Source: Pseudogulbenkiania sp. MAI-1 (GTDB lineage: Bacteria > Pseudomonadota > Gammaproteobacteria > Burkholderiales > Chromobacteriaceae). Taken from it: a stretch of DNA of 64,000 bases. The stretch covers positions 2,766,501 through 2,830,500 of the forward strand of contig NZ_AZUR01000001.1 in the NCBI RefSeq assembly GCF_000527175.1, in the 5' to 3' direction. The translations under genes were made by a program, and so were the position numbers. Under the pieces are notes generated by a model, which worked only from the letters and a program-made list of their open reading frames with translations, had not been told where the DNA came from and did not search any database. Positions within the stretch are counted from its first letter, which is position 1; each line of letters opens with the position of its first letter. Shown here piece after piece: positions 42,093 to 50,634 of this stretch.

Positions 42093-43574
42093 TTACTGGG
42101 CAAACCAGTGTTCGCGCGCCTTCATGATGATTGCACGTGCGGCTTCAGCCTCCATACCGGTCATATCAACGAGATCATCCACGGCAAGGTCGGCGAGTTC
42201 GTCGCGGGTGGTCACGCCATTTTCGGCCAACTTGCGCACCAGATCGGCATCTTCCAGTCCTTCGATGCCCTTCAGGTCGTCCGATACGCTTTCCACCTTT
42301 TCCTCGGAGGCGATGGCCAGCGTCAACAGAGCGTCACGGGCGCGGCTGCGCAACTCGTTGACCAACTCCTCGTCGAAGCCTTCGATCTCGAGCATTTCGG
42401 CAATTGGCACATACGCCACTTCTTCCAGGGTGGCGAACCCTTCTTGCACCAGCGTCATCGCGGTCGCTTCGTCCACACCGAGGTGCTTCATGAAGGTTTC
42501 GCGCAGCGCGGCGTCTTCTTCCTGATGTTTTTCTTCGGCCTCGGCCACCGTCATGATGTTGAGGTACCAGCCGGTCAGCTCGGCCGCCAGGCGCACGTTC
42601 TGGCCGCTGCGGCCGATCGCCAGCGCCAGCTGGTCTTCTTCCACCACCACGTCCATGGCGTGGTTGTCCTCGTCGATCATGATGCGGTTGACTTCGGCCG
42701 GGGACAGCGCGTTGATCACGAACTGCGCCGGTTCGGGCGCCCACAGCACGATGTCGACACGCTCGCCGGCCAGCTCCTGGGTCACCGACTGCACGCGCGA
42801 GCCGCGCATGCCGATGCAGGTACCCTGCGGGTCGATGCGCGGGTCGTTGGCCTTGACGGCGATCTTGGCTCGCAGACCCGGGTCGCGGGCGGCTTCCTTG
42901 ATCTCCAGCAGGCCTTCTTCGATTTCCGGCACTTCCAGTTCGAACAGCTTGACCAGGAACTCGCGCGAGGTGCGGGAGAGCACCAGTTGCGGGCCGCGGC
43001 CCAGGCGGTCGATGCGCATCAGGTAGGCCTTGACGCGATCGCCGACGCGCAGGTTTTCTTTCGGGATCATCTGTTCGCGCGGCAGCACGGCTTCCAGCTT
43101 GCCACACTCGATGATGGCGTTGCCGCGTTCGATGCGCTTGACGGTACCGCTGACCAGGTGCTCGCGGCGCTGCAGGAACTCGCTCAGGAGCTGCTCGCGC
43201 TCGGCGTCGCGGATCTTCTGCAGGATAACCTGCTTGGCCGCCTGAGCGCCGATACGGCCGAACTCGACCGCTTCCATCGGCTCCTCGATGAAACCGCCCA
43301 TTTCGACGGACGGATCGCGTTCGCGGGCTTCGCTCAGCTCGATTTCCTTGCCGTCGAATTCGAGCATGTCGTCTTCGACGACGGTCCAGCGGCGGAAAGT
43401 ATGATACTGCCCGGTATGGCGATCGATCTCGACACGGATGTCGATATCATCCTGATTGAATTTCTTCTTGGTGGCGGACGCCAGCGCCAATTCCAGCGCC
43501 GTAAAAACCACGTCCTTGCTGACGCTCTTCTCGCTCGCCAGGGCATCAACCAGCAACAAAATCTCGCGACTCAT
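42093..43574 (-). CDS. nusA: Transcription termination/antitermination factor NusA
   Basis: 493 residues (E. coli 495). N-terminal RNA-polymerase-binding domain (1-130), S1 domain (about 135-200), KH1/KH2 (about 230-345: DPRIDPQGTCIGMRGSRVQS; LAIGRSGQNVRLAAELTGW) and two C-terminal acidic helix-hairpin repeats (about 365-490), as in other beta- and gammaproteobacteria. It follows rimP and precedes infB by 37 bases. Confidence 0.96.
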   Translation of the reverse strand: MSREILLLVDALASEKSVSKDVVFTALELALASATKKKFNQDDIDIRVEIDRHTGQYHTFRRWTVVEDDMLEFDGKEIELSEARERDPSVEMGGFIEEPMEAVEFGRIGAQAAKQVILQKIRDAEREQLLSEFLQRREHLVSGTVKRIERGNAIIECGKLEAVLPREQMIPKENLRVGDRVKAYLMRIDRLGRGPQLVLSRTSREFLVKLFELEVPEIEEGLLEIKEAARDPGLRAKIAVKANDPRIDPQGTCIGMRGSRVQSVTQELAGERVDIVLWAPEPAQFVINALSPAEVNRIMIDEDNHAMDVVVEEDQLALAIGRSGQNVRLAAELTGWYLNIMTVAEAEEKHQEEDAALRETFMKHLGVDEATAMTLVQEGFATLEEVAYVPIAEMLEIEGFDEELVNELRSRARDALLTLAIASEEKVESVSDDLKGIEGLEDADLVRKLAENGVTTRDELADLAVDDLVDMTGMEAEAARAIIMKAREHWFAQ

Positions 43575-43622
43575 GCAATCCTCCGAATTTTCCTCATTTC
43601 CGTGGGGTCGATCCCGCCCAGA

Positions 43623-44048
43623 TCAGAACTCAGGATCCAGCCTGGCCTTGTCGATGATGGCGAGCGGAATGGCCACGGTCCGGCCTTCGACTTCCAGCTG
43701 TACGGCGCCATCCTCGACGCCAGCCAGACGACCGGAAAATTTCTTTTGCTGCTCGATGGGCATGCGGGTCTTGATCTTGGCCCGCTGTCCGGAGAAGCGT
43801 ACAAAGTCCGACTCCTTCTTGAGCGGACGGTCCAGGCCCGGCGACGATACTTCCAGCCGTTCGTAATCTATGTTCTCCACCATGAAGAGCCGCGTCAGGT
43901 GGTTGCTCACCTTGACGCAGTCTTCCACGGTGATTCCACCGGGCTTGTCGAGGAACACCCTGAAACCGCCCCCGGGGGTCAATTCGAAGTCCACCAGCTC
44001 GTAGCCCAGACCCGGCAGCGTGTTCTCCAGCAGCAAACGTACATCCAT
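43623..44048 (-). CDS. rimP: Ribosome maturation factor RimP
   Basis: 141 residues, a 30S assembly factor. LGYELVDFELTPGGGFRVFLDKPGG (about 14-38), VSNHLTRLFMVENIDYERLEVSSPGLDRPL (about 47-76) and a C-terminal SH3-like domain are typical. Start ATG 44048; the frame continues upstream through the leader hairpin to 44312 but this is noncoding. First gene of the rimP-nusA-infB operon. Confidence 0.94.
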   Translation of the reverse strand: MDVRLLLENTLPGLGYELVDFELTPGGGFRVFLDKPGGITVEDCVKVSNHLTRLFMVENIDYERLEVSSPGLDRPLKKESDFVRFSGQRAKIKTRMPIEQQKKFSGRLAGVEDGAVQLEVEGRTVAIPLAIIDKARLDPEF

Positions 44049-44064
44049 TGCTTTTTCCACAAAT

Positions 44065-44106
44065 AAAAAATGGGCGAAACGCCCATCCCTAACCGTCGGG
44101 ATTGTA
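44065..44106 (-). promoter_or_regulatory. Terminator-like attenuator directly before rimP
   Basis: ATGGGCG/CGCCCAT (44086-44080 / 44076-44070 on the minus strand) with a 3-base loop and six T residues (44070-44065) ends only about 16 bases before the rimP ATG. A TACAAT -10 box (44106-44101) lies just upstream, so RNA starting there would consist almost only of the hairpin. This suggests attenuation or readthrough control of the operon. Confidence 0.65.
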
Positions 44107-44218
44107 ATACATTTCTTCCCGAAAGGAAATCCCGGCAACAATCGCGCACCGGACGCAACATGCCGCGCGGGGGCGTCTTTACGATACCATCGTCGCTCCT
44201 GTACATTGGCACACAAAT

Positions 44219-44232
44219 AAAACGATCGTTTG
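44219..44232. promoter_or_regulatory. PsrA-like palindrome upstream of fadD
   Basis: AAACGATCGTTT (44220-44231) is a perfect palindrome, flanked by A and G. The Pseudomonas fatty-acid regulator PsrA reads (C/G)AAAC-N2-4-GTTT(G/C), which this nearly fits. It lies about 100 bases before fadD. The regulator identity is inferred. Confidence 0.5.
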
Positions 44233-44332
44233 TTCATGGCAAACGACGGCAACTGACCTAATAACAAAAAAGACGCTCGGCAAAAAACCTGAAACGAAGC
44301 GCCCCCAATCAAGCACGATGGAGAAACACAAT

Positions 44333-46012
44333 ATGGAAAAAATCTGGCTCAAGCATTATCAGCCCGGTGTCGAGCACGACATCGACGTCGACAGCTTCAA
44401 GTCCGCCGTCGAAGTGTTCGAGCGCTCGGTCAGCAAATTCCGCAGCCGCCCGGCCATGGCCAATATGGGCAAGGTGCTGAGTTACGATGATCTGGATCGC
44501 CATTCCGCCGCGTTCGCCTCATTCCTGCAGCACGGCCTCGGGCTCAAGAAAGGCGATCGCGTCGCGCTGATGATGCCCAACCTGCTGCAATACCCGATCG
44601 GCGTGTTCGGCACGCTGCGCGCCGGGCTGACCGTGGTCAACGTCAACCCGCTGTACACGCCGCGCGAACTGGAGCACCAGCTGAACGATTCCGGCGCCGA
44701 GACCATCGTCATCCTGGAGAACTTCGCCAGCGTGCTCGAGGAGGTCATCGCGCGCACCAGGATCAAGCACGTGATCGTGACATCGATCGGCGAGATGCTA
44801 GGTTTCCCCAAGTCCGCCATCGTCAACTTCGTCATCCGCAAGATCAAGAAGATGGTGCCGGCGTGGAACCTGCCGGGGCACGTGCGCTTTAGCGCCGCGC
44901 TGGCCGAAGGACGCCGCCAGGCGCCGACGCCCATCGAACTCGGCCATGACGACATCGCCTTCCTGCAGTACACCGGCGGCACCACCGGCGTGGCCAAGGG
45001 GGCGATGCTGACCCACGGCAACATCGTCGCCAACATGCTGCAGGCCGGCGCCTGGATCAGCCCGGTTGTCCACGAGGGGCAGGAGGTCATCGTCACCGCC
45101 CTGCCGCTGTACCACATCTTCTCGCTGACCGCCAACCTGATGACCTTCACCGAGGTCGGCGCGCTGAACGTGCTGATCACCAACCCGCGCGACATCGCCG
45201 GCTTCATCAAGGAGATGAAGAACTACAAGGTGACGGCGATCACCGGCGTCAACACGCTGTTCAACGCGCTGTTGAATCACCCCGACTTCAAGACCATCGA
45301 CTTCTCGAGCTGGCGCCTGACGCTGGGCGGCGGCATGGCGGTGCAGAAGGCGGTGGCGGACAAATGGAAGCAGGTCACCGGCGTCACGCTGGTGGAAGCC
45401 TACGGCCTGACCGAAACTTCGCCGGCCGCCTGCATCAACCCGCTCAACCTGAAGGAGTACAATGGCACCATCGGGCTGCCCGTGCCGTCGACCGAGATCC
45501 AGATCCGCGACGCCGAAGGCCGCGAGCTGCCGGTCGGCGAAGCCGGTGAGCTGTTCATCCGCGGCCCGCAGGTGATGAGGGGCTACTGGAACCGCCCCGA
45601 CGAGACCGCCAAGGTGATCGGCGCCGATGGCTTCCTCGCCACCGGCGACATGGCCATAGTGACGCCGGAAGGCTTCGTCAAGCTGGTCGACCGCAAGAAG
45701 GACATGATCCTGGTGTCGGGCTTCAACGTCTACCCCAACGAGATCGAGGACGTGGTGGCCATGCACCCCGGCGTGCTGGAAGTGGCATGCATCGGGGTGC
45801 CCGACGAGAAGTCGGGCGAGGTGGTCAAGGTGTTCGTGACGCGCAAGGACGCTTCGCTGACCGAGAAAGACGTCATCGAGCATTGCCGCAAGAACCTGAC
45901 CGGCTACAAGGTGCCGCGCTACGTCGAGTTCCGCAACGAACTGCCCAAGACCAACGTCGGCAAGATACTGCGCCGTGCGCTGCGCGACCAGGAGCTGGCC
46001 AAGACGCCGTGA
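44333..46012 (+). CDS. fadD: Long-chain fatty acid-CoA ligase
   Basis: 559 residues (E. coli FadD 561). It activates fatty acids to acyl-CoA via acyl-AMP. The AMP-binding P loop YTGGTTGVAKGAMLTH lies near residue 210, AYGLTETSPAACINP near 358, DGFLATGDMAIVTPEGFVKLVDRKKDMI near 435, and NVGKILRRALR at the end with the catalytic Lys. I chose ATG 44333 (MEKIWLKHYQPG), with GGAG 9 bases upstream, over ATG 44318. It has a single-gene transcript ending at a strong terminator. Confidence 0.92.
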   Translation: MEKIWLKHYQPGVEHDIDVDSFKSAVEVFERSVSKFRSRPAMANMGKVLSYDDLDRHSAAFASFLQHGLGLKKGDRVALMMPNLLQYPIGVFGTLRAGLTVVNVNPLYTPRELEHQLNDSGAETIVILENFASVLEEVIARTRIKHVIVTSIGEMLGFPKSAIVNFVIRKIKKMVPAWNLPGHVRFSAALAEGRRQAPTPIELGHDDIAFLQYTGGTTGVAKGAMLTHGNIVANMLQAGAWISPVVHEGQEVIVTALPLYHIFSLTANLMTFTEVGALNVLITNPRDIAGFIKEMKNYKVTAITGVNTLFNALLNHPDFKTIDFSSWRLTLGGGMAVQKAVADKWKQVTGVTLVEAYGLTETSPAACINPLNLKEYNGTIGLPVPSTEIQIRDAEGRELPVGEAGELFIRGPQVMRGYWNRPDETAKVIGADGFLATGDMAIVTPEGFVKLVDRKKDMILVSGFNVYPNEIEDVVAMHPGVLEVACIGVPDEKSGEVVKVFVTRKDASLTEKDVIEHCRKNLTGYKVPRYVEFRNELPKTNVGKILRRALRDQELAKTP

Positions 46013-46035
46013 GCCACGCCGTTGTCATCTGACAC

Positions 46036-46065
46036 GAAGAAACCCGCTGCGAGCGGGTTTCTTTA
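46036..46065 (+). terminator. Terminator after fadD
   Basis: AGAAACCCGCT (46038-46048) pairs with AGCGGGTTTCT (46052-46062), 11 bp, loop GCG, then TTAT. Confidence 0.88.
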
Positions 46066-46111
46066 TGTCATTTAAGGCTACACTTGCAAAAAGCATTGCA
46101 GGAGCCAAACC

Positions 46112-47266
46112 ATGTTGCTGTTGCCGTTTTTCAAACTGATGGCCGACAAGAGCGCCAGCGATATCTTCTTCACCGCCCACGCGCCGGCCCAGATCAAGAT
46201 CGAAGGGGTGACGCTGCCGGTCAATGACAAGCCGCTGACCCCGGAGCAGGCCAAGACGCTGATCTACAGCCTGATGGACGACGAGCAGATCGCCGAATAC
46301 GAGCGCGAGTTCGAGATGAACTTTGCACGCAAGGTCGACGATCTGGGCAACTTCCGCGTCAACATCTTCCGCCAGAAGGGGCTGCCGGCGATGGTCATCC
46401 GCCGCATCGCCCCGACCATCCCCTCGCTGGAGAAACTCAACCTGCCGCCCATGCTGAAGCCGCTGATCATGGAGAAGCGCGGCCTGATCATCGTGGTCGG
46501 CGCCACCGGCAGCGGCAAGAGCTCGACCGTCGCCGCACTGCTGGAGCACCGCAACCAGAGCAAGAGCGGGCATATCCTGACGGTGGAGGACCCGATCGAA
46601 TTCCTGTTCGAGCACAACAAGTCCATCGTCAACCAGCGCGAGATCGGCATCGACACCAAGAGCTATCAGACCGCGCTGAAGAACGCCATGCGCGAGGCGC
46701 CGGAAGTGCTGATGATCGGCGAGATCCGCGACGCCGAAACGCTGATGTACGCCATCAACTATGCCCAGTCCGGCCACCTGTGCATCACCACGCTGCATGC
46801 CAACAACAGCTATCACATGCTCAACCGCGTGATCAGCTTCTTCCCGCCGGACAACCGTACCGCGCTACTGATGGACCTGTCGGTCTCGCTCAAGGCGGTG
46901 ATCTCGCAACGCTTGGTGCCGGCGGTCGACAAGACGCTGACGCCGGCGGTGGAACTGCTGCTCAACACCTCGCACATTGCCGAACTGATCCGTGCCGGCG
47001 AGATCTCCAGCATCAAGGAGGCGATCGAGCACAGCATGAGCGAAGGCGCCCAGACCTTCGAGCAATCCTTGTACCGTCTCTACCGCGATGGCAAGATTAC
47101 GCTCGACGAGGCGTTGCGCAATGCCGACTCGCCGACCAACCTGTACTGGCTGATCAACCACGGCCACGACAAGCCCGGCGAAGAGTCCGCTCAGAAACCG
47201 GCTTCGGCCAAGCCCGCCGGCAAGGATGCCCCCGCCAGCTTCGATGGCTTCACCCTGGACGTTTAA
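46112..47266 (+). CDS. pilU: Type IV pilus retraction ATPase PilU
   Basis: 384 residues, PilT/PilU branch of the secretion ATPases. Walker A GATGSGKSSTV near residue 131, Asp box VEDPIEFLFEHNKSIVNQREIG near 157, Walker B MREAPEVLMIGEIRDAET near 191, His box SGHLCITTLHANN near 218. KSIVNQRE and the C-terminal tail are PilU-like rather than PilT-like. PilU assists PilT in pilus retraction at the inner membrane. No pilT lies beside it here, whereas the two are commonly adjacent. It starts about 50 bases after the fadD terminator. Confidence 0.85.
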   Translation: MLLLPFFKLMADKSASDIFFTAHAPAQIKIEGVTLPVNDKPLTPEQAKTLIYSLMDDEQIAEYEREFEMNFARKVDDLGNFRVNIFRQKGLPAMVIRRIAPTIPSLEKLNLPPMLKPLIMEKRGLIIVVGATGSGKSSTVAALLEHRNQSKSGHILTVEDPIEFLFEHNKSIVNQREIGIDTKSYQTALKNAMREAPEVLMIGEIRDAETLMYAINYAQSGHLCITTLHANNSYHMLNRVISFFPPDNRTALLMDLSVSLKAVISQRLVPAVDKTLTPAVELLLNTSHIAELIRAGEISSIKEAIEHSMSEGAQTFEQSLYRLYRDGKITLDEALRNADSPTNLYWLINHGHDKPGEESAQKPASAKPAGKDAPASFDGFTLDV

Positions 47267-47277
47267 CCCGCATCGAC

Positions 47278-47631
47278 ATGACCACCACCCTCTACGGCAT
47301 ACCCAACTGCGACACGGTCAAGAAAGCCCGCCAGTGGCTGACCCAGCACCAGATCGACCACGTGTTCCACGATTTCAAGAAGCAGGGCATCGCCGAGGCG
47401 CGCCTGCAGCACTGGATCCAGGCCGTCGGCCTCGACAAGCTCATCAACCGCCAGGGCACGACCTGGCGCAAGCTCTCCGACGCCGACAAGGCACTGGCCG
47501 ACGATGCCGGCACGGCTATCGGCCTGATCCAGGCCAACCCTTCGCTGATCAAGCGCCCGGTGCTGGAGCGCGGCGACGCCGTCGAGCTCGGCTTCAAGGA
47601 AGACCTCTACGGAAAGGCGTTCGGCCGATGA
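47278..47631 (+). CDS. ArsC/Spx-family (YffB-like) protein
   Basis: 117 residues, thioredoxin-fold ArsC family. Its N-terminus TLYGIPNCDTVKKARQWL contains a single active-site-type Cys (residue 10), and QGTTWRKLSDADKALADD near 60 matches YffB. YffB function is uncertain (suggested thiol reductase); arsenate reduction is not implied. The ATG at 47278 is 11 bases after pilU and the stop overlaps dapE (ATGA), a common yffB-dapE arrangement. Confidence 0.85.
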   Translation: MTTTLYGIPNCDTVKKARQWLTQHQIDHVFHDFKKQGIAEARLQHWIQAVGLDKLINRQGTTWRKLSDADKALADDAGTAIGLIQANPSLIKRPVLERGDAVELGFKEDLYGKAFGR

Positions 47632-48755
47632 CCAATACCCTGATGCTGACCGAGGAGCTGATCCGTCTCGATTCGGTCACGCCGAACGACGCCGGTTGCC
47701 AGGAGCGCATGATCGCCCGCCTGGAAGCCATCGGCTTCACCGTCGAGCGCATGCGCCACGGCGACGTCGACAATTTCTGGGCCCGGCGCGGCAGCACCGG
47801 CCCGGTGGTGTGCTTTGCCGGCCATACCGACGTGGTGCCGACCGGCCCGCTGGACAAATGGGACAGCCACCCGTTCGAACCGACCATCCGCAATGGCTAC
47901 CTGTTCGGCCGTGGCGCGGCCGACATGAAGGCCTCGCTGGCGGCCTTCATCACCTCGATCGAACGCTTCGTGGCGCAGCATCCGGACCACCCCGGCTCGA
48001 TCGCGCTGTTGATCACCTCGGACGAGGAAGGCAGCGCCATCGACGGCACGGTGCGCGTGGTGGACACGCTGGAAGCGCGCGGCGAACTGATCGACTACTG
48101 CATCGTCGGCGAACCGACCTCCAGCCACGTGCTGGGCGACACCATCAAGAACGGCCGCCGCGGCTCGCTGTCCGGCCACCTGGTCGTGCACGGCATCCAG
48201 GGCCATATCGCCTACCCGCACCTGGCGAAGAACCCGGTGCACCTGGCCGCCCCGGCGCTGGCCGAACTGGCCGCCGAAGAATGGGACCAGGGCAACCACC
48301 ACTTTCCACCGACCAGTTGGCAGATCTCGAACGTCCACGCCGGCACCGGCGCCACCAACATCATTCCCGGCACCTGCGAGATCAAGTTCAACTTCCGCTT
48401 CTCGACCGAGCACACCGCCGAGACGCTGAAGGACCGTATACACCAGATTCTCGACGCCCACGGCCTGGCCTACGAGCTGCACTGGACCTTGTCCGGCAAC
48501 CCGTTCCTGACCGAGGAAGGGCCGCTGACGCGGGCACTGGAGCGCTCCATCAAGCAGGTGATGGGAGTGGACGCGGAGCTGTCGACCACCGGCGGCACCT
48601 CGGACGGGCGCTTCATCAAGCGCATCGCGCGCGAACTGGCCGAATTCGGCCCGGTCAACGCCTCGATCCACAAGCTCAACGAGTGCGTCGAGGTGCATGC
48701 CATCGAGCGCTTGTCGGATATCTACGAGGCCGCGCTGAAGAACCTGCTGCTCTGA
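47628..48755 (+). CDS. dapE: Succinyl-diaminopimelate desuccinylase
   Basis: 375 residues (E. coli 375), M20 di-zinc amidohydrolase. It hydrolyses N-succinyl-LL-diaminopimelate in lysine and peptidoglycan precursor synthesis. Metal and catalytic motifs: FAGHTDVVPTGPLDKW near 66, GRGAADMKASLAAF near 96, TSDEEGSAIDGT near 131 (catalytic Glu), and NECVEVHAIERL near the end. ATG 47628 is translationally coupled to the preceding gene. Confidence 0.95.
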   Translation: MTNTLMLTEELIRLDSVTPNDAGCQERMIARLEAIGFTVERMRHGDVDNFWARRGSTGPVVCFAGHTDVVPTGPLDKWDSHPFEPTIRNGYLFGRGAADMKASLAAFITSIERFVAQHPDHPGSIALLITSDEEGSAIDGTVRVVDTLEARGELIDYCIVGEPTSSHVLGDTIKNGRRGSLSGHLVVHGIQGHIAYPHLAKNPVHLAAPALAELAAEEWDQGNHHFPPTSWQISNVHAGTGATNIIPGTCEIKFNFRFSTEHTAETLKDRIHQILDAHGLAYELHWTLSGNPFLTEEGPLTRALERSIKQVMGVDAELSTTGGTSDGRFIKRIARELAEFGPVNASIHKLNECVEVHAIERLSDIYEAALKNLLL

Positions 48756-48780
48756 TGCCGTTCGTCCGCAAGCAGGCCGT

Positions 48781-48809
48781 CGGCAGACCTCGCGTCTGCC
48801 GATTTTTCT
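48781..48809 (+). terminator. Terminator after dapE
   Basis: CGGCAGAC (48781-48788) pairs with GTCTGCCG (48794-48801), loop CTCGC, then ATTTTTC. Confidence 0.88.
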
Positions 48810-48870
48810 TGAATACATCCCCGAACCACTCGGCCCAACGGCCTTTTAGAACAATAAGGGAATCCGGCTC

Positions 48871-49503
48871 ATGAAAGAACTGGAAATCGCCAAGATCTTC
48901 ATCTCGCTGCTGGTGCTGGTCAATCCGCTCGGCGCGATTCCGCTGTTCATCAGCCTGACGCCGAACGCGAGCCAGATCGAGCGGCGCAGGATCGCCAAGA
49001 TTTCGTCCACCTCGGTGGCGGTGGTCATCATCACCTCGGCGCTGATCGGCGAGAGCCTGCTCAAGTTCCTCGGCATCAGCATCGGCTCGTTTCAGGTAGG
49101 CGGCGGCCTGTTGGTGATGATGATCGCGCTGGCGCTGATGAACGCCAAGCCGAACCCGACCAAGACCAGTGACGAGGAGCGGGTGGAGGCAGAGCTGCGC
49201 ACCAACATTGCCGTGGTGCCGATGGCGATGCCGCTGCTGACCGGGCCGGGCACCATCTCCACCGTGATCATCTACAGCACCACGGCGCACAACTGGATGT
49301 CGGTCGGCTACCTGATCGTCAGCGGCCTGTTGATCGCGCTGTCCTGCTACGCCGCGATGGCGATGGCCACTCCGATCAGCCGCTGGCTCGGCCAGACCGG
49401 CATCAACATCGTCAACCGGGTGATGGGCATGATCCTGGCGGCGGTGTCGGTGGAGATCATCGTCGACGGGCTGTATCGGCTGTTTCCGCAGCTGGCGCAC
49501 TGA
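48871..49503 (+). CDS. MarC family inner-membrane protein (YhgN-like)
   Basis: 210 residues with six predicted membrane helices. NPLGAIPLFISLTPNASQIERRR near residue 18 and the second-half NIAVVPMAMPLLTGPGTISTVI near 112 are the MarC/UPF0056 repeat signatures. The function of the family is not established; MarC itself is not an antibiotic transporter as once thought. It is expressed alone between two terminators. Confidence 0.88.
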   Translation: MKELEIAKIFISLLVLVNPLGAIPLFISLTPNASQIERRRIAKISSTSVAVVIITSALIGESLLKFLGISIGSFQVGGGLLVMMIALALMNAKPNPTKTSDEERVEAELRTNIAVVPMAMPLLTGPGTISTVIIYSTTAHNWMSVGYLIVSGLLIALSCYAAMAMATPISRWLGQTGINIVNRVMGMILAAVSVEIIVDGLYRLFPQLAH

Positions 49504-49532
49504 CCACCACTCCGGGTAACGACGCCGACAAA

Positions 49533-49571
49533 GAATGGGCCGAAAGCAACGCTGCCTTCGGCCCATTTCTT
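49533..49571. terminator. Bidirectional terminator between the MarC gene and recR
   Basis: AATGGGCCGAA (49534-49544) pairs with TTCGGCCCATT (49557-49567), 11 bp, followed by T-rich sequence. Confidence 0.85.
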
Positions 49572-49614
49572 GTCTCTTCGCCCGCGCAATCAAACCGCCA
49601 AGGCCAGGAGCGCC

Positions 49615-50220
49615 CTACTTCCCGCCCAGCTGGCGCCGCTCGTACAACGCCTGCGCCAGCGTGCCGGGATCGACGTATTCCAGCTCGCCGCCCACCGGCA
49701 TGCCGCGCGCGATGCGGCTGACCGCCAGGCCGCGGTCTTTCAGCAGCTCGGCGATCATGTGCGCCGTCACTTCACCCTCGGCGGTGAAGTTGGTGGCGAT
49801 GATCACCTCCTCCACCGCGCCGTCGAGCGCGCGCACCATCAGCTTGTCGAGGTTGACGTCCTTGGGACCGATGCCGTCGATCGGCGACAGCCGCCCCATC
49901 AGCACGAAGTACAAGCCTTCGTAGCAGCGCGCCTGCTCCAGCATCAGCAGATCGGCCGGCATCTCCACCACGCACAGCTGCCGCTGGTTGCGGGCCGGGT
50001 CGGCGCACAGATTGCACAGCGGGGTCTCGCTGAAGGTGTTGCAGCGCTCGCAGTGGGTCAGGTTGGCCAGCGCCCGGTCGAGCGCACGCGCTAGGCGGTC
50101 GGCCCCGGCCTGGTCGCGTTGCAAGAGGTGGAAGGCCATGCGCTGGGCCGACTTGGGCCCGACGCCGGGCAATACCTTGAGCGCGGCGATCAGTTGGTCG
50201 AGCGAGGGGGGATTTTTCAT
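49615..50220 (-). CDS. recR: Recombination protein RecR
   Basis: 201 residues (E. coli 201). It helps load RecA at gaps with RecF/RecO. N-terminal helix-hairpin-helix LPGVGPKSAQRMAFHLLQ (residues 20-37), C4 zinc finger CERCNTFSETPLCNLCADP (about 57-75), then a Toprim domain (LCVVEMPADLLMLEQ near 82). Start ATG 50220. Third gene of dnaX-ybaB-recR, a conserved order. Confidence 0.95.
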   Translation of the reverse strand: MKNPPSLDQLIAALKVLPGVGPKSAQRMAFHLLQRDQAGADRLARALDRALANLTHCERCNTFSETPLCNLCADPARNQRQLCVVEMPADLLMLEQARCYEGLYFVLMGRLSPIDGIGPKDVNLDKLMVRALDGAVEEVIIATNFTAEGEVTAHMIAELLKDRGLAVSRIARGMPVGGELEYVDPGTLAQALYERRQLGGK

Positions 50221-50292
50221 CAGGGAGCGGCACAAAAGGGAAAAAGGTTGGCGGAAGCCTGCGCTTCGGCCAACCTTGTGAGGAACAGGCGA

Positions 50293-50631
50293 TCAGAACG
50301 GCAGCTTCATGCCCGGCGGCAGGTTGAGGCCGGCGGTGAAGCCCGACATCTTCTCCTGCGTGGTGCTTTCGACCTTGCGCACCGCGTCGTTGACGGCGGC
50401 GGCGATCAGGTCTTCCAGCATTTCCTTGTCGTCCTTGGCGTCTTCCAGCAGGCTGTCGTCGATCGACACACGCTTGATGTCGTGCTGGCAGGTCATCACG
50501 ACCTTGACCAGGCCGGCGCCGGACTGGCCTTCCACTTCGACCTTGCCCAGCTCTTCCTGGGCCTTCTTCATGTTTTCCTGCATCTGCTGGGCCTGCTTCA
50601 TCAGGCCGGCGATACCACCTTTTCCGAACAT
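50293..50631 (-). CDS. ybaB: YbaB/EbfC nucleoid-associated protein
   Basis: 112 residues. GGIAGLMKQAQQMQENMKKAQEEL (residues 5-28) and VEVEGQSGAGLVKVVM are the standard signature; the fold is a tweezer-shaped dimer that binds DNA without strong specificity. It begins 3 bases after the dnaX stop codon and precedes recR. Confidence 0.95.
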   Translation of the reverse strand: MFGKGGIAGLMKQAQQMQENMKKAQEELGKVEVEGQSGAGLVKVVMTCQHDIKRVSIDDSLLEDAKDDKEMLEDLIAAAVNDAVRKVESTTQEKMSGFTAGLNLPPGMKLPF

Positions 50632-50634
50632 GGG

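Noticed and set aside
39233..42127. 964-codon plus-strand ORF opposite infB
   Set aside because: Antisense shadow of infB in GC-rich DNA; composition dominated by His, Leu and Gly, with no domain signatures.
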